Source: Alisma plantago-aquatica (taxonomy: Eukaryota; Streptophyta; Magnoliopsida; Alismatales; Alismataceae). Taken from it: a stretch of DNA of 64,000 nt. The stretch is from the NCBI GenBank assembly GCA_963693085.1, contig OY856409.1:662685591-662749590 (forward strand), given 5' to 3'. Within the stretch, counting starts at the first letter, position 1. The number at the start of each line of letters is the position of its first letter. Below the pieces are notes generated by a model. That model did not search any database and was not told the origin of the DNA. It saw nothing but the letters and a program-made list of their open reading frames with translations. A program made the translations under genes and the position numbers. Positions 10,750 to 20,605 of this stretch are shown here, in pieces.

Positions 10750-11877
10750 TTAGATTAATAACAGCTGAGGACTCAACAGAATTATCATTTGTTTCTTCTT
10801 CCTAAAAAGTTTCACTGGTCCCATGAAACTCGTCATCTGATTCCTCTTTTTATATGCTACCTTCCTCTGTCTCTTCAGTATTACTTGGAACACCTTGGTT
10901 CTCAGTATTACTTTCAGATTCATCGTTATGGACCTCTCCCCCTTTCCCCTTGTCAATATTTTTAGGATACTCCCCCTGACTGGTTTCCCTTCATCATTGC
11001 AAGTGAAATCCAAATCCTTAGCATCCTTACTCCTGGCTTCTTCTTCTTGAGATTTTTTGTTCTGAACTTTGCTAGGACCTTTCTTTACAACCCAGATTTT
11101 CCTTGGCTTTTCCCATTGCTTCCTGCAATCTTCACGACCGAAACACTTGCATCCTGGGCATACTCTTGGCCTCCATTCATACTCTAGTTTAACCTTGTAT
11201 GTTGTTCCCTGGTCGCTAATCATTCCCAATTCAGTCGGGAATTGTGAATCCGCATTCATAAGGACTTGAATTCGAGCAAACTCCAAGCATTTGAAATCAA
11301 ACATGGCTCTGTCAGTTCATAAGGGTGTTCCGAGATAAGAGCCCAATCTAGCAAACATCTTCTATTCCCACAGATCAAGTGGCAAATCAAAAATTCTAAC
11401 CCATACCGGCACATCTAGTAATTTGTATTTAGTTAGAACCATTCCCGGCTTCCATTTGGATAGAATCAACGGTTTATCATTTACAAAGTAAGCGCCGCCG
11501 TTCAGAACCGCCTCCAGATCTGAACTCTCACTAAATCTAAGTAAGAAGAAACCATTACCATGACTCAAGGCTTCCACCTTACCTTTCATTATCCATAGAC
11601 GATTCAGGTATTGATTCAACATTCCCATTTGCAGATTCAATCCCACTACGTACCCTGACAGACAGTAGCTCCATTTCTCAGCATTCCTTCGAGCTTCCTC
11701 CTGTGGAAAGACAATCTTCTGATCCTTCACCACTATCTCCACTTTTCCCAATGCCGTCTCCCCTAACTCCTTCTGCTTGCAATAGTCCTCCCAGTGACAA
11801 GGAGGCGGCTGCGCCGCCAGATCTGAGGTTTCGCCTTTCTTGTCGCCTTCAGCGTCGCCAGCACGGGAGCACGACAT
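10750..11877 (-). pseudogene. LINE ORF1 (DUF4283 / zinc-knuckle RNA-binding protein)
   Basis: The Met at 11877 starts a 171-codon stretch whose second half (WSYCLSGYVVG, GFFLLRFSESSDLEAVL, LSKWKPGM, VPVWVRIFDLPLDLW) is the DUF4283 domain found in plant LINE ORF1 and related proteins. It stops at 11362-11364. The same frame resumes from 11304 with ARIQVLMNADSQFP and VKLEYEWRPRVCPGCKCFG, a degenerate CxxC zinc-knuckle region, then loses similarity towards 10750. It would bind the element RNA. The internal stop and the scrambled 3' part show it is a pseudogene. Confidence 0.75.
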
Positions 11878-12300
11878 AATTGTTAATATATCTTTTTGTT
11901 CTTAATGTACCTTTTTACAATTAATAGGTTAATATCAACTTTAATCATCTATTAAACCCTAAAAAACACATTAATTATCTCAAAATAGGGTTTCTTAATC
12001 ATTAAAGCATTAAAGTTGATAATTTCCATTACTTTTCTAATTGCAAGAGGAATTATCCTCTATAACCATTTTTAATGAATTCCTCTCATTTTTCTGAGCA
12101 AAATACCCATATTATATGTACCAAACCGAGCTACCATTATTTAATTATGAAATTTGCAATAAAATCTTACTTGGGCCAATCAGAAGCTGCCGTGTCGCTG
12201 TTTCCATGCAACGATGCTTGGCTGGTTTGGAAACATTTTGAAAAGACACATTTGCCCTCGAGCGACCACTTAACTCTTTAAAACTTGGAGGGGTAAATGT
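11878..12300. other. AT-rich non-coding stretch upstream of the LINE
   Basis: This holds low-complexity AT-rich sequence with no supported ORF. It may include the LINE 5' leader and its target flank. Confidence 0.5.
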
Positions 12301-12621
12301 GTCAAATTCCTGTCCGTCATCTTCCACCTTACGCAGCCCGACCGCTGCTGCCCTAGCTGCTCATGGTGCGGCTCCATCTCCTGGATCTGGACCTGTCGGC
12401 CACCACAACCTCTTCCCCCTCCTCCTTCGTTCCCTCGCACAGGTGAGGGTGCCTCTGCTACGCGGCCGGTCAGTCGAAAACGAGCCCAGAAGGTCGTCCG
12501 CCATGGCTGACCTGTAGCCAATCTACAGCGTCGCGCAGGTGCAAAGAGCCAACAAGATGGTCATCAAGTTCCTCTCCGACGACGTAAGAGCGTCGTGATC
12601 TCCTCGTACTATCCTCACTTC
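12301..12621 (+). other. GC-rich fragment resembling a gene 5' end
   Basis: A GC-rich block interrupts AT-rich DNA. It contains ccgccATGGCTGACCTG at about 12498, a plant-like start context, followed at once by TAG. The same frame beyond reads PIYSVAQVQRANKMVIKFL and reaches a possible splice donor (gacgacGTAAGAG). This could be the first exon of a host gene with an early stop, or a captured fragment. I do not recognise the protein. The block ends where the LTR at 12622 begins. Confidence 0.3.
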
Positions 12622-13700
12622 TGTAGGGACCACACTACCCCCTCCGTTTAGGGTTTAAATGAAAAAGAAGATGGAAGAGAGAGAGAAGGATGCTTGGGAT
12701 TCCTAAACTCGATCCAATGGCTCTACCCCTTATATAGGGGAGGGTATCAACGTCCTAAGATACTTGCCCACGAAGAAACAAAGTCCTTTTCCAACTTGGA
12801 ACCGTATTCCTTCATGAAGAAGAAATCTTCTCTCTCTAAAATGAAACTCTTTGATATTCTTTACTCCTTAGATATTAGAATTTTGAGAATTACTTCATTT
12901 ATTCACTTAGTACTTGCCCTTTAACCCATTGGCACGAAATCATGTTTTCTTTTAATAGAAAATACTTCCTTTTTATCAATACCACAAAATTCATTAATAA
13001 TGTATCACATTATTTTCTTATTTTGCATTGTTGGTATTTTCTCTTTCTTTCTTCTCCATTGGGGCTCCTTGGACCCCAAGAAATTATAAGATTTCAAAAT
13101 TCCTTTTTTAAGGATACTTATTATCCTTCTAGATGCATCTATATTCATTATTTCACATTATCTTATTTATTTCTTATTAAAATATCTCTTTTTGAGGATT
13201 TCTCTTTATCTTTCTTTTTATTTTCCTCATTGGCATTCTATTTAACATTAGGAATTATTTGGATACGAAAATCCATCAAGGATAACTCAATTATACCTCT
13301 TTTCACTTATTTTCCACATTTTATCATTGTTTTCAATTTCTTTCTTAATAAAGAAATATTTAATTGATCTTTTCTTTTCTTTTTGCATTATCTTGGCAAC
13401 TTTGGACTCCTTGGAACCCAAGGAACCCAAGAGATATGAAATCCACCTTTGGATTACATTCTTTTTCCTTCTAGAGTTTCTACATTTTTCTTTTCTCCAT
13501 TTCTTATTAATAATGGAGTTCCTTTTGTCTTTTCCTTGTTATTGGGCCCAATAGCCAATAAAGCCCACAAAATAATCATCAAGGCTATTGTAAACAAAAC
13601 TTATTTATTCAAGACAAATTATATCATTACTTATTCACATATCTTTAATATGAAAAATTACATTTCTCACCAAATGAACCCAAAAGTTGGGGTTGTAACA
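12622..13700 (-). repeat. Probable LTR (about 1.08 kb) of a minus-strand retrotransposon
   Basis: On the minus strand it starts TGTTACAACCCC and ends GTCCCTACA, giving TG...CA termini. A G-rich tract (TTTGGGGGGAGATA, 13701-13714) precedes it, as expected of a polypurine tract before a 3' LTR. A TATA-like CTATATAAGG lies about 110 bp from its 3' end (12728-12740), typical of LTR promoters. No matching LTR, primer site or coding region was found, so it is solo or truncated. ORFs on the plus strand here are low-complexity AT-rich artefacts. Confidence 0.55.
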
Positions 13701-16230
13701 TATCTCCCCCCAAATCAGACCTTATCTACCCAAATTAGATTTGATTTGGCCGAAATCTGACATAATTTTTCCCTATGACCGAAATAGATCTAATCTGACC
13801 AAATTTAGACCTAATCAATGCTAGTATGTCTTTAAGTGTTTTTAATATGGGCCTAAAAGCCTTTGGCATCCACTTCAGTTATCTGAAAGTCGGGGCACCC
13901 ACTTTAAGGCGGCCCACCTAAAGCCTAGGAGCCTAGGTAAGAGCCTTAATAACTATGATTTGGGTAGATCTACACTACTAGACCGTTCTTGTAAACATTC
14001 TTAAATTGATTTGTTTGTTTTATCATTGTGCACTAGGAATGCATGAATTGATATTTCCCTCAAATTTTTTATGGCCACCAAAACGGACATTTTCTTCCTT
14101 GGTTAGTTTGTTATTGACACAAACTTATTGTTACTTCTTATTACTAACCCATTGTTAATAAATTATTATTAGTTTCAAATTCTTGAGATTATTCTAATAA
14201 TTTAATGTTATTCTATTTTTTTCTAAAACTCTTTGGCTTGCCAATCAAACTTATAAGTTGAAATTACAACGAAATTAGGTTGGATGTTGACTGTAAATCT
14301 ATAAATGCACTATTGCATTAACTTCATTTTTGTTAAATAAACCCTTCTAGAGTACGGATCGGATGAATTGCAGTGGTCATATTAAGTTGACGACATCCAT
14401 TAATTAGGGTGCTTGTTAGGTTTTTTATCCATTACGAAACTTATTCTTTATGTCGTATTATGTTTCTAGGAATATCGCTTATGGTCTGATTCTTTTAAAT
14501 TTCAAATTCTTTTTTTTCACCTACTTCTCATGTCTTTTTTCATCTGAATCCCATAATGAATCTCCTTAAACTATATCTTTCTTTCTACGATATGGTATCC
14601 AATAGGCACTAATCATTCTATTTATATTATCCAATCTTTATCTCTCTAATTAAAGGACACGTCTGCAACCAAGTATGATGATCATGCACTTCTATAGAAA
14701 TAGGTGAATATATTGTCGGAAGCATGAAAGGGTGGCAATAGTGAATGTTGTGATAACTATGTTAATAAAGAGTACATGAGGTCATATACTGGGGGGGGGG
14801 GGAATGCATTTATTGAAGATTCATTGAAACGGTTCAAAATTTGCACAAAAGTCACTATAGAACACCCAAGTTAAATACAACATGTTGTTCATGAGCTCAA
14901 AAAAAGATTGAAAAATATCATGTCGTTTTCATTTATATTTATCATAGTTTGATATTATATGATCTTAATTTGCATTTTTATGAATGAAAGCAAAGTTATA
15001 TATATAATATAATATAATATAATACAATATAATATAATATAAAATAATATAATTTTAGATTATTTATTGTGTCGTATCCATGGCTGTACCAGTATCCTAA
15101 ATTTTTCAAAAAATTCCGTATCATATATCTGTACCCATATCTATAATCGTTTCCATACATGTATCCGTGCTTCATAGGGCATTGCTTTTGCTTATATAAT
15201 AATGAAGATCTAGAAGTTATTATTCCAAGCATCATCCAATTTTGTCTGTCTTTACATTTCTCATGTCGTCCTCTTTTCACTGTTGCTCTTAGTTGGGTAT
15301 GGCACTGGGTCAGCTTTTTTATCAACTCGATCCAAATGCACACCGACTGTTCAACCCGAACTTGGGCCCAAATCCGACCAAGAATCTAGGCATCAGTTTT
15401 TTCAAAAAGTGCCCGCCTGGTGCGTAAGCAGTTACAAGGTGCCCTCCCTCCTGCTTTTAAAAAAAACTAGTTACATGACTGGCATCAGTGCTGTCGAAGT
15501 ATCCCATCCGGTAGCATTGACCAAGGGAGGGTGGCGGCTAGGGTTTGCTTGATTGCCGCTCCCTTCCTAGTTCCTGCCATATGAAATTATATATCGCAAG
15601 TGATCAAGTCTGGGCGACGGGCATGCTTGATAAATTATATACATTGTCCGAATTTTGCGCACTCATGGGCGATTGTCCATATGTTCCACCCAATCATGCA
15701 CACATACCTGATTAAAATTGTAATTTTTGGATTGGGCTGGTATTATTGCCATTCCTGCTCTTAAGACAAAAGATAAGGAAACATCATTTAGAACTTCTTT
15801 CCTATATGATTATCCCGAGCCGGAATTGGAGTTTGATATCCACAATTTCCCAATTAATTCCACAAGTAATTAGAAATTAATCTACCTCATTTTTTTGGAT
15901 TAAAAATGCCCGAACAATTTATTTGTTTACAATGTGTTACAGTGAATTTTGAATATTAATTCTATTTCTGTTTGTGTTATTTTGAATTTTCATCTTCATA
16001 TATTTCCTTTTGCCTTTAGAGTCCTTTCTCATAAGGCAAGGAAACTCTGCTTGTACTAAGGGCCCGCCTTCCGTATTTTTTTGATGGACACAGTGGATAA
16101 CCTACTGTGAATTATTAATGTGGTGCTATTCCCTAGTTGCACTTGTACCCTCCTTGTAGAGAAAATTTAGCATGTACTATTTATTTTAATGAAATTGCTA
16201 TATGACTAAGCAAACTCTTTTATTTTGCAG
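13701..16230. other. AT-rich region without recognisable genes
   Basis: The first part may be internal sequence of the element whose LTR ends at 13700. It contains a poly-G run near 14790 and a TATAA-type microsatellite at about 15000-15055. The block at 15290-15560 is somewhat richer in GC. The last few hundred bases may be an intron of the RPC4 fragment that follows. No ORF here has protein-like character. Confidence 0.5.
15000..15055. repeat. TATAA-type microsatellite
   Basis: Imperfect tandem TATAA pentamers make a low-complexity tract. Confidence 0.8.
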
Positions 16231-16947
16231 CTTTAGGGGCACAAGTTGCATTTGGACACGTCGATACCAAATCGGCGTCACGGTTTTCAAATATACACAA
16301 AAAAGTCCGTAAGGATCAAGGTGAGTTTGCACTCATTCTTGTTGTAATGTATAAAATTTGAGAGGAAAACTGATTGGAAATACTGTTTCAGATGGCGATA
16401 CAAAAATAGGGGAGAAGGAATACAAAGATCCATGGGTGAGTCACAAATAAGAAAACTTACATTAATGACATTTTTCAATCTCTGGTTTACACTTTCTATG
16501 ACTAAAATATGTGTGGTGGCTCCTTTTTATCCCCTCCTGTAGAATTATGATTCATACTATCCAGTTGTTCTTCCTTTGTGGGTGCCATATTCGGGTGATC
16601 GAGGTGTGCATCTAACCGATGTCAATATTGAACATGGCCTCCTATCTTGACTGTCTAAAATAACAAAATGCTTTCAGATGTACTGAATGATGAAGAGTTT
16701 GGGAAAGGAAAAGTAGAATATGATGAGGCTCAATTAAATGCGGCCGAAAACCTCGGGCTAATGGTTTGCCAAAATTGCCCCCATCTATTTTTTTCCTTTT
16801 TACATGGACCTTTTCCTTCATCTAGTTTAGTGTGATGGGCCTTAATGAATTGCATCATTGTCACAGTTGTTTTACTGAATCAAAATGTACAACATTGTAG
16901 GATGATGAGGATGGAAGCAGCAACCAGATGTTGTTTTTTCAATTGAG
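16231..16947 (+). pseudogene. RPC4: Fragment of RNA polymerase III subunit RPC4 gene (five internal exons)
   Basis: Five exon-like pieces (16231-16320, 16392-16435, 16543-16603, 16678-16763, 16901-16947) are bounded by AG acceptors and GT donors. Joined, they keep one open frame with compatible phases. They read AQVAFGHVDTKSASRF, GEKEYKDPW, YYPVVLPLWVPYSGD, VLNDEEFGKGKVEYDEA and NQMLFFQL. This matches the C-terminal half of plant RPC4, whose hallmark is YPVxLPLRRPYSGDPE. RPC4 is part of the RNA polymerase III initiation and termination subcomplex. The two Arg after LPL are Trp and Val here. The N-terminal exons and the last exon were not found. After 16947 the sequence changes character. Either a gene remnant cut by later insertions or a fragment captured by a transposon. 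Family call is from memory of the motif. Confidence 0.68.
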
Positions 16948-17768
16948 GTTTGCTATATAGAGTCAATCCTGGACCCTAACCCAGACGACCACATACTACA
17001 CGACAGAATAAGTCATGTCAACAATGACATGCCCCCTGCCATCTTCTGCACCCAACCCCACCCCTCTTATTTCCTCCGCCCCACCTCCCCCGCTAGAAAC
17101 CTGAGAGGGTTTTTAACTCTTCGCTCTCCCTCATTCCCACTCAGCTTTTCCCCTCTTTTGGTTCCCCTTCCCGAGCTCCCACATTCGCCACGCCCGACAC
17201 CGGAGCTGTAACGCTCGCAGCGCCCGACCCTGGAGCTGTCATGGTCGTCGCGACCTGCTCCCCGGTGCAGCTAGCTACTCCCTGGAACCGCCCTCCGCCA
17301 CTTCTCCGTCGTGGTGCTGCATGGGTAGAGGTGAATCACGCTCCTTTAGGGCTCATCTGGCGGCCGAAGTCGAGGGTTTGCTGGAAAGGCCCTTTTTTCT
17401 AGCAGGACTTCTCCAACGGCCGAAGGTGAGTGTCTCTTCCCCCATCTTCTTCATTGGTGTGGGGTGAACACCGATCAAATGTCAACAAAGTAGACTCCCC
17501 ACCTCTATGTTGTTAACATGTATCAATTGTCGTTCCTATTGTCGCAGTTGTTTGGTCCTGATAATCTCCTGTCAATGCATGCGGGCTTAAGGTTGTATTT
17601 GTTGGAGAAGATAACACACTGGTATAACCAAAGATAAGGTAAAAGCAAAGAACAATCGGAAGTCATTTGTTGTTAGGTTTAGTGAAGTGCCAAAACGACA
17701 GAGGCGACATATTTTGATGATGTTAGCTTAAGGTGTAAGAAGGGTTGGAGGGGGGGGGGCGATGGGGT
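16948..17768. other. Region between the RPC4 fragment and CACTA-1
   Basis: The first part is C-rich and promoter or leader-like (17000-17430) and includes two copies of a roughly 30-bp unit beginning cgcccgac at about 17187 and 17220. The second part is AT-rich and G-rich like the DNA right of CACTA-1, so it may be the left side of the Mutator-like element into which CACTA-1 inserted. No supported gene. Confidence 0.4.
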
Positions 17769-18215
17769 CACTACTACAGAAATAGCATTCAGTGTCGCTT
17801 TTCTGGGCGTCGGTTATTAAGGAACACGGACGCCTTATATTAAAGGTGTCGGTTATTTAGAAGCACCGACGTCTATATTCAAAGACCAGCCAAACACGGG
17901 TACCGCTTTGTATACAGCGTCGGTTGTTTATAAAAAACCGATGCATAATGTCATCCAATTTTCGAGCGAAAAAAATAATGTCACTTTCGGCGTCGAGTCT
18001 GTAGTTAAAACACCGACGCTTATGTGCGATGGAAATTTGCGCGAAAAGTGTCCTTTTCCGCATCGGTCGTCCTTTAATCACCGACGCTGAAGGTGGTTCC
18101 CGCCAAACATTTTCACGAAAATATCGTCCAAATGGACGTCGGATGTTGCGAACGACCGACGGTAAAGATGTTTAGGCGTCGGTTTTTGTAAACAACCGAC
18201 GCTATTTGGGAACTT
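17769..18215. repeat. CACTA-1 left TIR and subterminal repeats
   Basis: After the TIR there are repeated inverted pairs of a motif like GGCGTCGGTT and AACCGACGC (for example at 17809, 17845, 17917, 17987, 18176). These are the usual binding sites for the CACTA accessory protein. Confidence 0.85.
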
Positions 18216-19250
18216 CATAACCTTCGATCGCCCGACTCTTCCCCTTTCTTATGTTTCATTGCTACCCTATTTCCCTATTGCGGCGATTTCTCCGGCGATT
18301 TCTCTGCTGCTGGTACTAGTTTTTCTCCGGCGCTTCTCTCCGGCGCTTCTCTCTGGTGCCCCATCTCCGGCGTCCCCTCTCCGGCGCCCCTCTCCGACGC
18401 GTTTCTTCTCTGGCACCCCTGCTGCCCGCCCTGCTGCTCCAACTGCCTGCGCCACCGCCACGCCTGACAACCGGCGCCGCCGCAACGCCTGGTGCCCACC
18501 TGCCTGCCACGCCTGAGAACCGGCGCCGCCGTACCCCCTTCTCCTTCTCCTCCGCCTGGCCGCTGCCTGCCTGCCGCCGCCTAGCCGCCTGCCTGCCTGC
18601 TGCGGCTGACGCTCCTGCTCGTCGGAGTCACTGCCGCTGGTTCTGGAGCTCGTCGACCGCCACCCACGTACTCAACCAGCTCGACCTCACCCTACTCTTC
18701 TTGCCCAGGTACCTGCAGACCTACCCAGGCGTGAAATTGGTTCTTTATGTGCTGACCTAATCTGCTTGCCTAATCTGCTTGCACGAAATTGGCTCCCTAC
18801 TCTGCTTGCTTAATGTGCCTAATCTGCTTTAAGTTGTCCTAATATCATAACATGATAGTTTTATTATATGATTTGTGGCACTTTAGGGTGTATATACATG
18901 CAAATTATATAAGTGATAGATGTTGGATGTTTGTCAAGGTTTCTTGAAGATTGAATAAGTGATAGATGCTGGATGTTTATTTATTTCATCTATCCATGTT
19001 GCCTATAGTTTATAACATTGCATTGTGAATTATTGCATGTTTGAAACTATGAAATTCTTGATTTATTAGATGATATTCAAGAAAACCCTAGTTTGATGAG
19101 CATGTTGTTAATCATGTTAATTATGATTCTTCTATATATTCTGATGTCATTATATAATTATGTGATCCCAACATATTAAATTGAATTAGAATGATTTCAT
19201 GAATTATAGGGTTTATATAAGAATGACAACACATGTATTTGTTGGCCTAG
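18216..19250. other. CACTA-1 leader: GC-rich tract then AT-rich intron-like DNA
   Basis: 18290-18690 is a GC-rich, simple-sequence-like tract (repeated ctccggcg and gctgcctgc units). It gives chance ORFs on both strands and probably represents the transcribed leader of the element. The remainder is AT-rich with no supported gene. Confidence 0.5.
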
Positions 19251-19257
19251 AAACCCG

Positions 19258-19290
19258 TCCAAGATTTACTCAGTAGGAGTAAATCTTGGA
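19258..19290. repeat. Short hairpin in CACTA-1
   Basis: CCAAGATTTACTC and its exact complement flank a short loop, giving a 13-bp perfect stem. A weakened version occurs at the same place in CACTA-2 (about 36374-36406). Confidence 0.8.
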
Positions 19291-19312
19291 TAGTCCCCAG
19301 TTTGGGACTGTT

Positions 19313-19507
19313 CTTGAACACCTAATCTCACTTAGGATGTAAGTGTATAATGTGTATTGGGTTTTCGAGAAAATTTCGGTAGCATTTCCCCGTTTGTTCT
19401 CTAAGTACATATGTACTTAGAGAACAACGGGGAAATGCTGTCGAAATTTTCTTGAAAACCAAATACACATTATACACTTACATCCTAAGTGAGATTAGGT
19501 GTTCAAG
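19313..19507. repeat. Long near-perfect inverted repeat (about 195 bp) in CACTA-1
   Basis: Two arms of about 97 bp meet at ACATATGT (centre about 19410). They pair with only a few mismatches and one single-base indel. The counterpart in CACTA-2 is at 36429-36646. It lies in the leader upstream of the B3-like ORF and TNP2 and would fold as one long hairpin if transcribed. Confidence 0.9.
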
Positions 19508-19732
19508 GATGGGATAGGTGGTACACATTTATTATATATAAGATTGACATCAAATGTGTTTGTTGGCCTAGAAACCCGTCCAAGATTGACTAATATATAC
19601 TTGTTTCCTAATATATACTTGTTTAAAAGGTTAACTGATGTTATACAACTTTTTCTAAAAATATATAACATCGTTATATGTACTTACACTTTGTTAATAC
19701 TAATATTGTGCAATCTCTGTCTTCCCATAACA

Positions 19733-20143
19733 ATGACTATGAATTGGGCCTCTATGTCAATGTTAACGTTCCCTATTGAAGAACAATTGGACATCATCCT
19801 AGATGATCGTTCCTTAAACCAATTGGTCATACCCAAACATTGGCGTTTTCTAAAAGGAAGACACTACATGCCTGGTAAAGTGATCCTAACTTTTGGAAAT
19901 TATTCACATGTAATCGAGGTTGAGTATGATTTGGCGGGAAATCTTGTATCAAAATCCGGTTGGCGTGATTGGATTGGAGAGCTGTATCTGGTCCGTTGGA
20001 ATAGGCTTTTTCTCCGTCCAGTTGGCGATAATTCCATCAAAGTTTGGATAACCAACAACAACTGCGAGACCCCCGATCATCTTCTGCGGTATGAGCGCAT
20101 GGCGTCGGATATCATCTATGAGGAATCTGAATCTGAGGCGTGA
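19733..20143 (+). CDS. Small ORF with B3-like DNA-binding fold signature
   Basis: This 136-residue protein starts at MTMNW. An open frame extends upstream to 19499, but that part overlaps the hairpin and looks unlike protein. Residues about 29-100 read LNQLVIPKHWRFLKG, MPGKVILTF, VIEVEYDLAGNLVSKSGWRDWI and NRLFLRP. That order resembles a plant B3 domain (basic IPK-x-W strand, then a GW turn, then a final strand). The C-terminus is acidic. It sits between the hairpin and TNP2 in CACTA-1 and has no counterpart in CACTA-2 that I could see. It could be a captured host B3 gene or an element-specific DNA-binding protein. A 21-bp piece of it (gcgtgattggattggagagc) is repeated just past its stop. Confidence 0.5.
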   Translation: MTMNWASMSMLTFPIEEQLDIILDDRSLNQLVIPKHWRFLKGRHYMPGKVILTFGNYSHVIEVEYDLAGNLVSKSGWRDWIGELYLVRWNRLFLRPVGDNSIKVWITNNNCETPDHLLRYERMASDIIYEESESEA

Positions 20144-20605
20144 TTGGATTGGAGAGCTTCGTGACACAGCTTCATCATCAAAAAGAAGTTATTGATGCAT
20201 GCGGGACCATGTTGGTGTAGTATTTAGTTGTCTATCTATCTAGACTTGTCTGTATTAATAGTTTTTTTAATTATGCGCATGTTTAGGGGTACACCAACCC
20301 CTTTGTTTAGTTATTGTTATAACTAAAGTGTGTGTTCCCATGAATGGAACTGTAAGTTGCTACATGAATGCTTATAACTGAAGTGTGTGTTCCCATGAAT
20401 GTTCCCATTTACATGATTACACTACTATTTTCTCATATTGTCTTGCCTCAAAAAAAAATTCTTTTATTGTTTAGTCTATTTTAATACGACATACTTGCTT
20501 ATATCTTTCTTAATGATGAACTGTAATACGACATACTTTCTTATATACTTGTTTCCTAATATATACTTGCTTTCCTAATATATACTTGCTTTCTCTGATC
20601 ATAGA
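20144..20605. other. Spacer between B3-like ORF and TNP2 with short tandem duplications
   Basis: Two copies of a roughly 56-bp unit containing aagtgtgtgttcccatgaat lie at about 20323-20402. Repeats of taatacgacatac and of the phrase ctaatatatacttg lie at 20483-20592. The sequence is otherwise AT-rich. Confidence 0.6.

Larger units (their letters stand above)
8455..11877 (-). mobile_element. Plant LINE (non-LTR retrotransposon), interrupted in the RT domain
   Basis: On the minus strand an ORF1 with a DUF4283-type domain (from 11877) is followed by ORF2 with endonuclease (from 10503) and reverse transcriptase. RT stops at 8455, before the YADD/FADD active site, where the Athila LTR begins. The remaining RT, any RNase H and the poly(A) tail would lie beyond the Athila 3' end and are not in the window. 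The 5' end is not defined. 11878-12150 may be leader or flanking DNA. Confidence 0.88.

Noticed and set aside
12694..13760. Phe-rich open frames suggesting membrane proteins
   Set aside because: Low-complexity T-rich strand of a probable LTR. No start context or domain.
14788..14802. Poly-G runs (also about 17750-17760) as a regulatory signal
   Set aside because: Homopolymers of this length are common sequencing or slippage products and have no supporting context.
18267..18760. Several Pro/Ala/Arg-rich open frames on both strands
   Set aside because: Overlapping frames in a GC-rich repeated leader of CACTA-1. All arise from composition.
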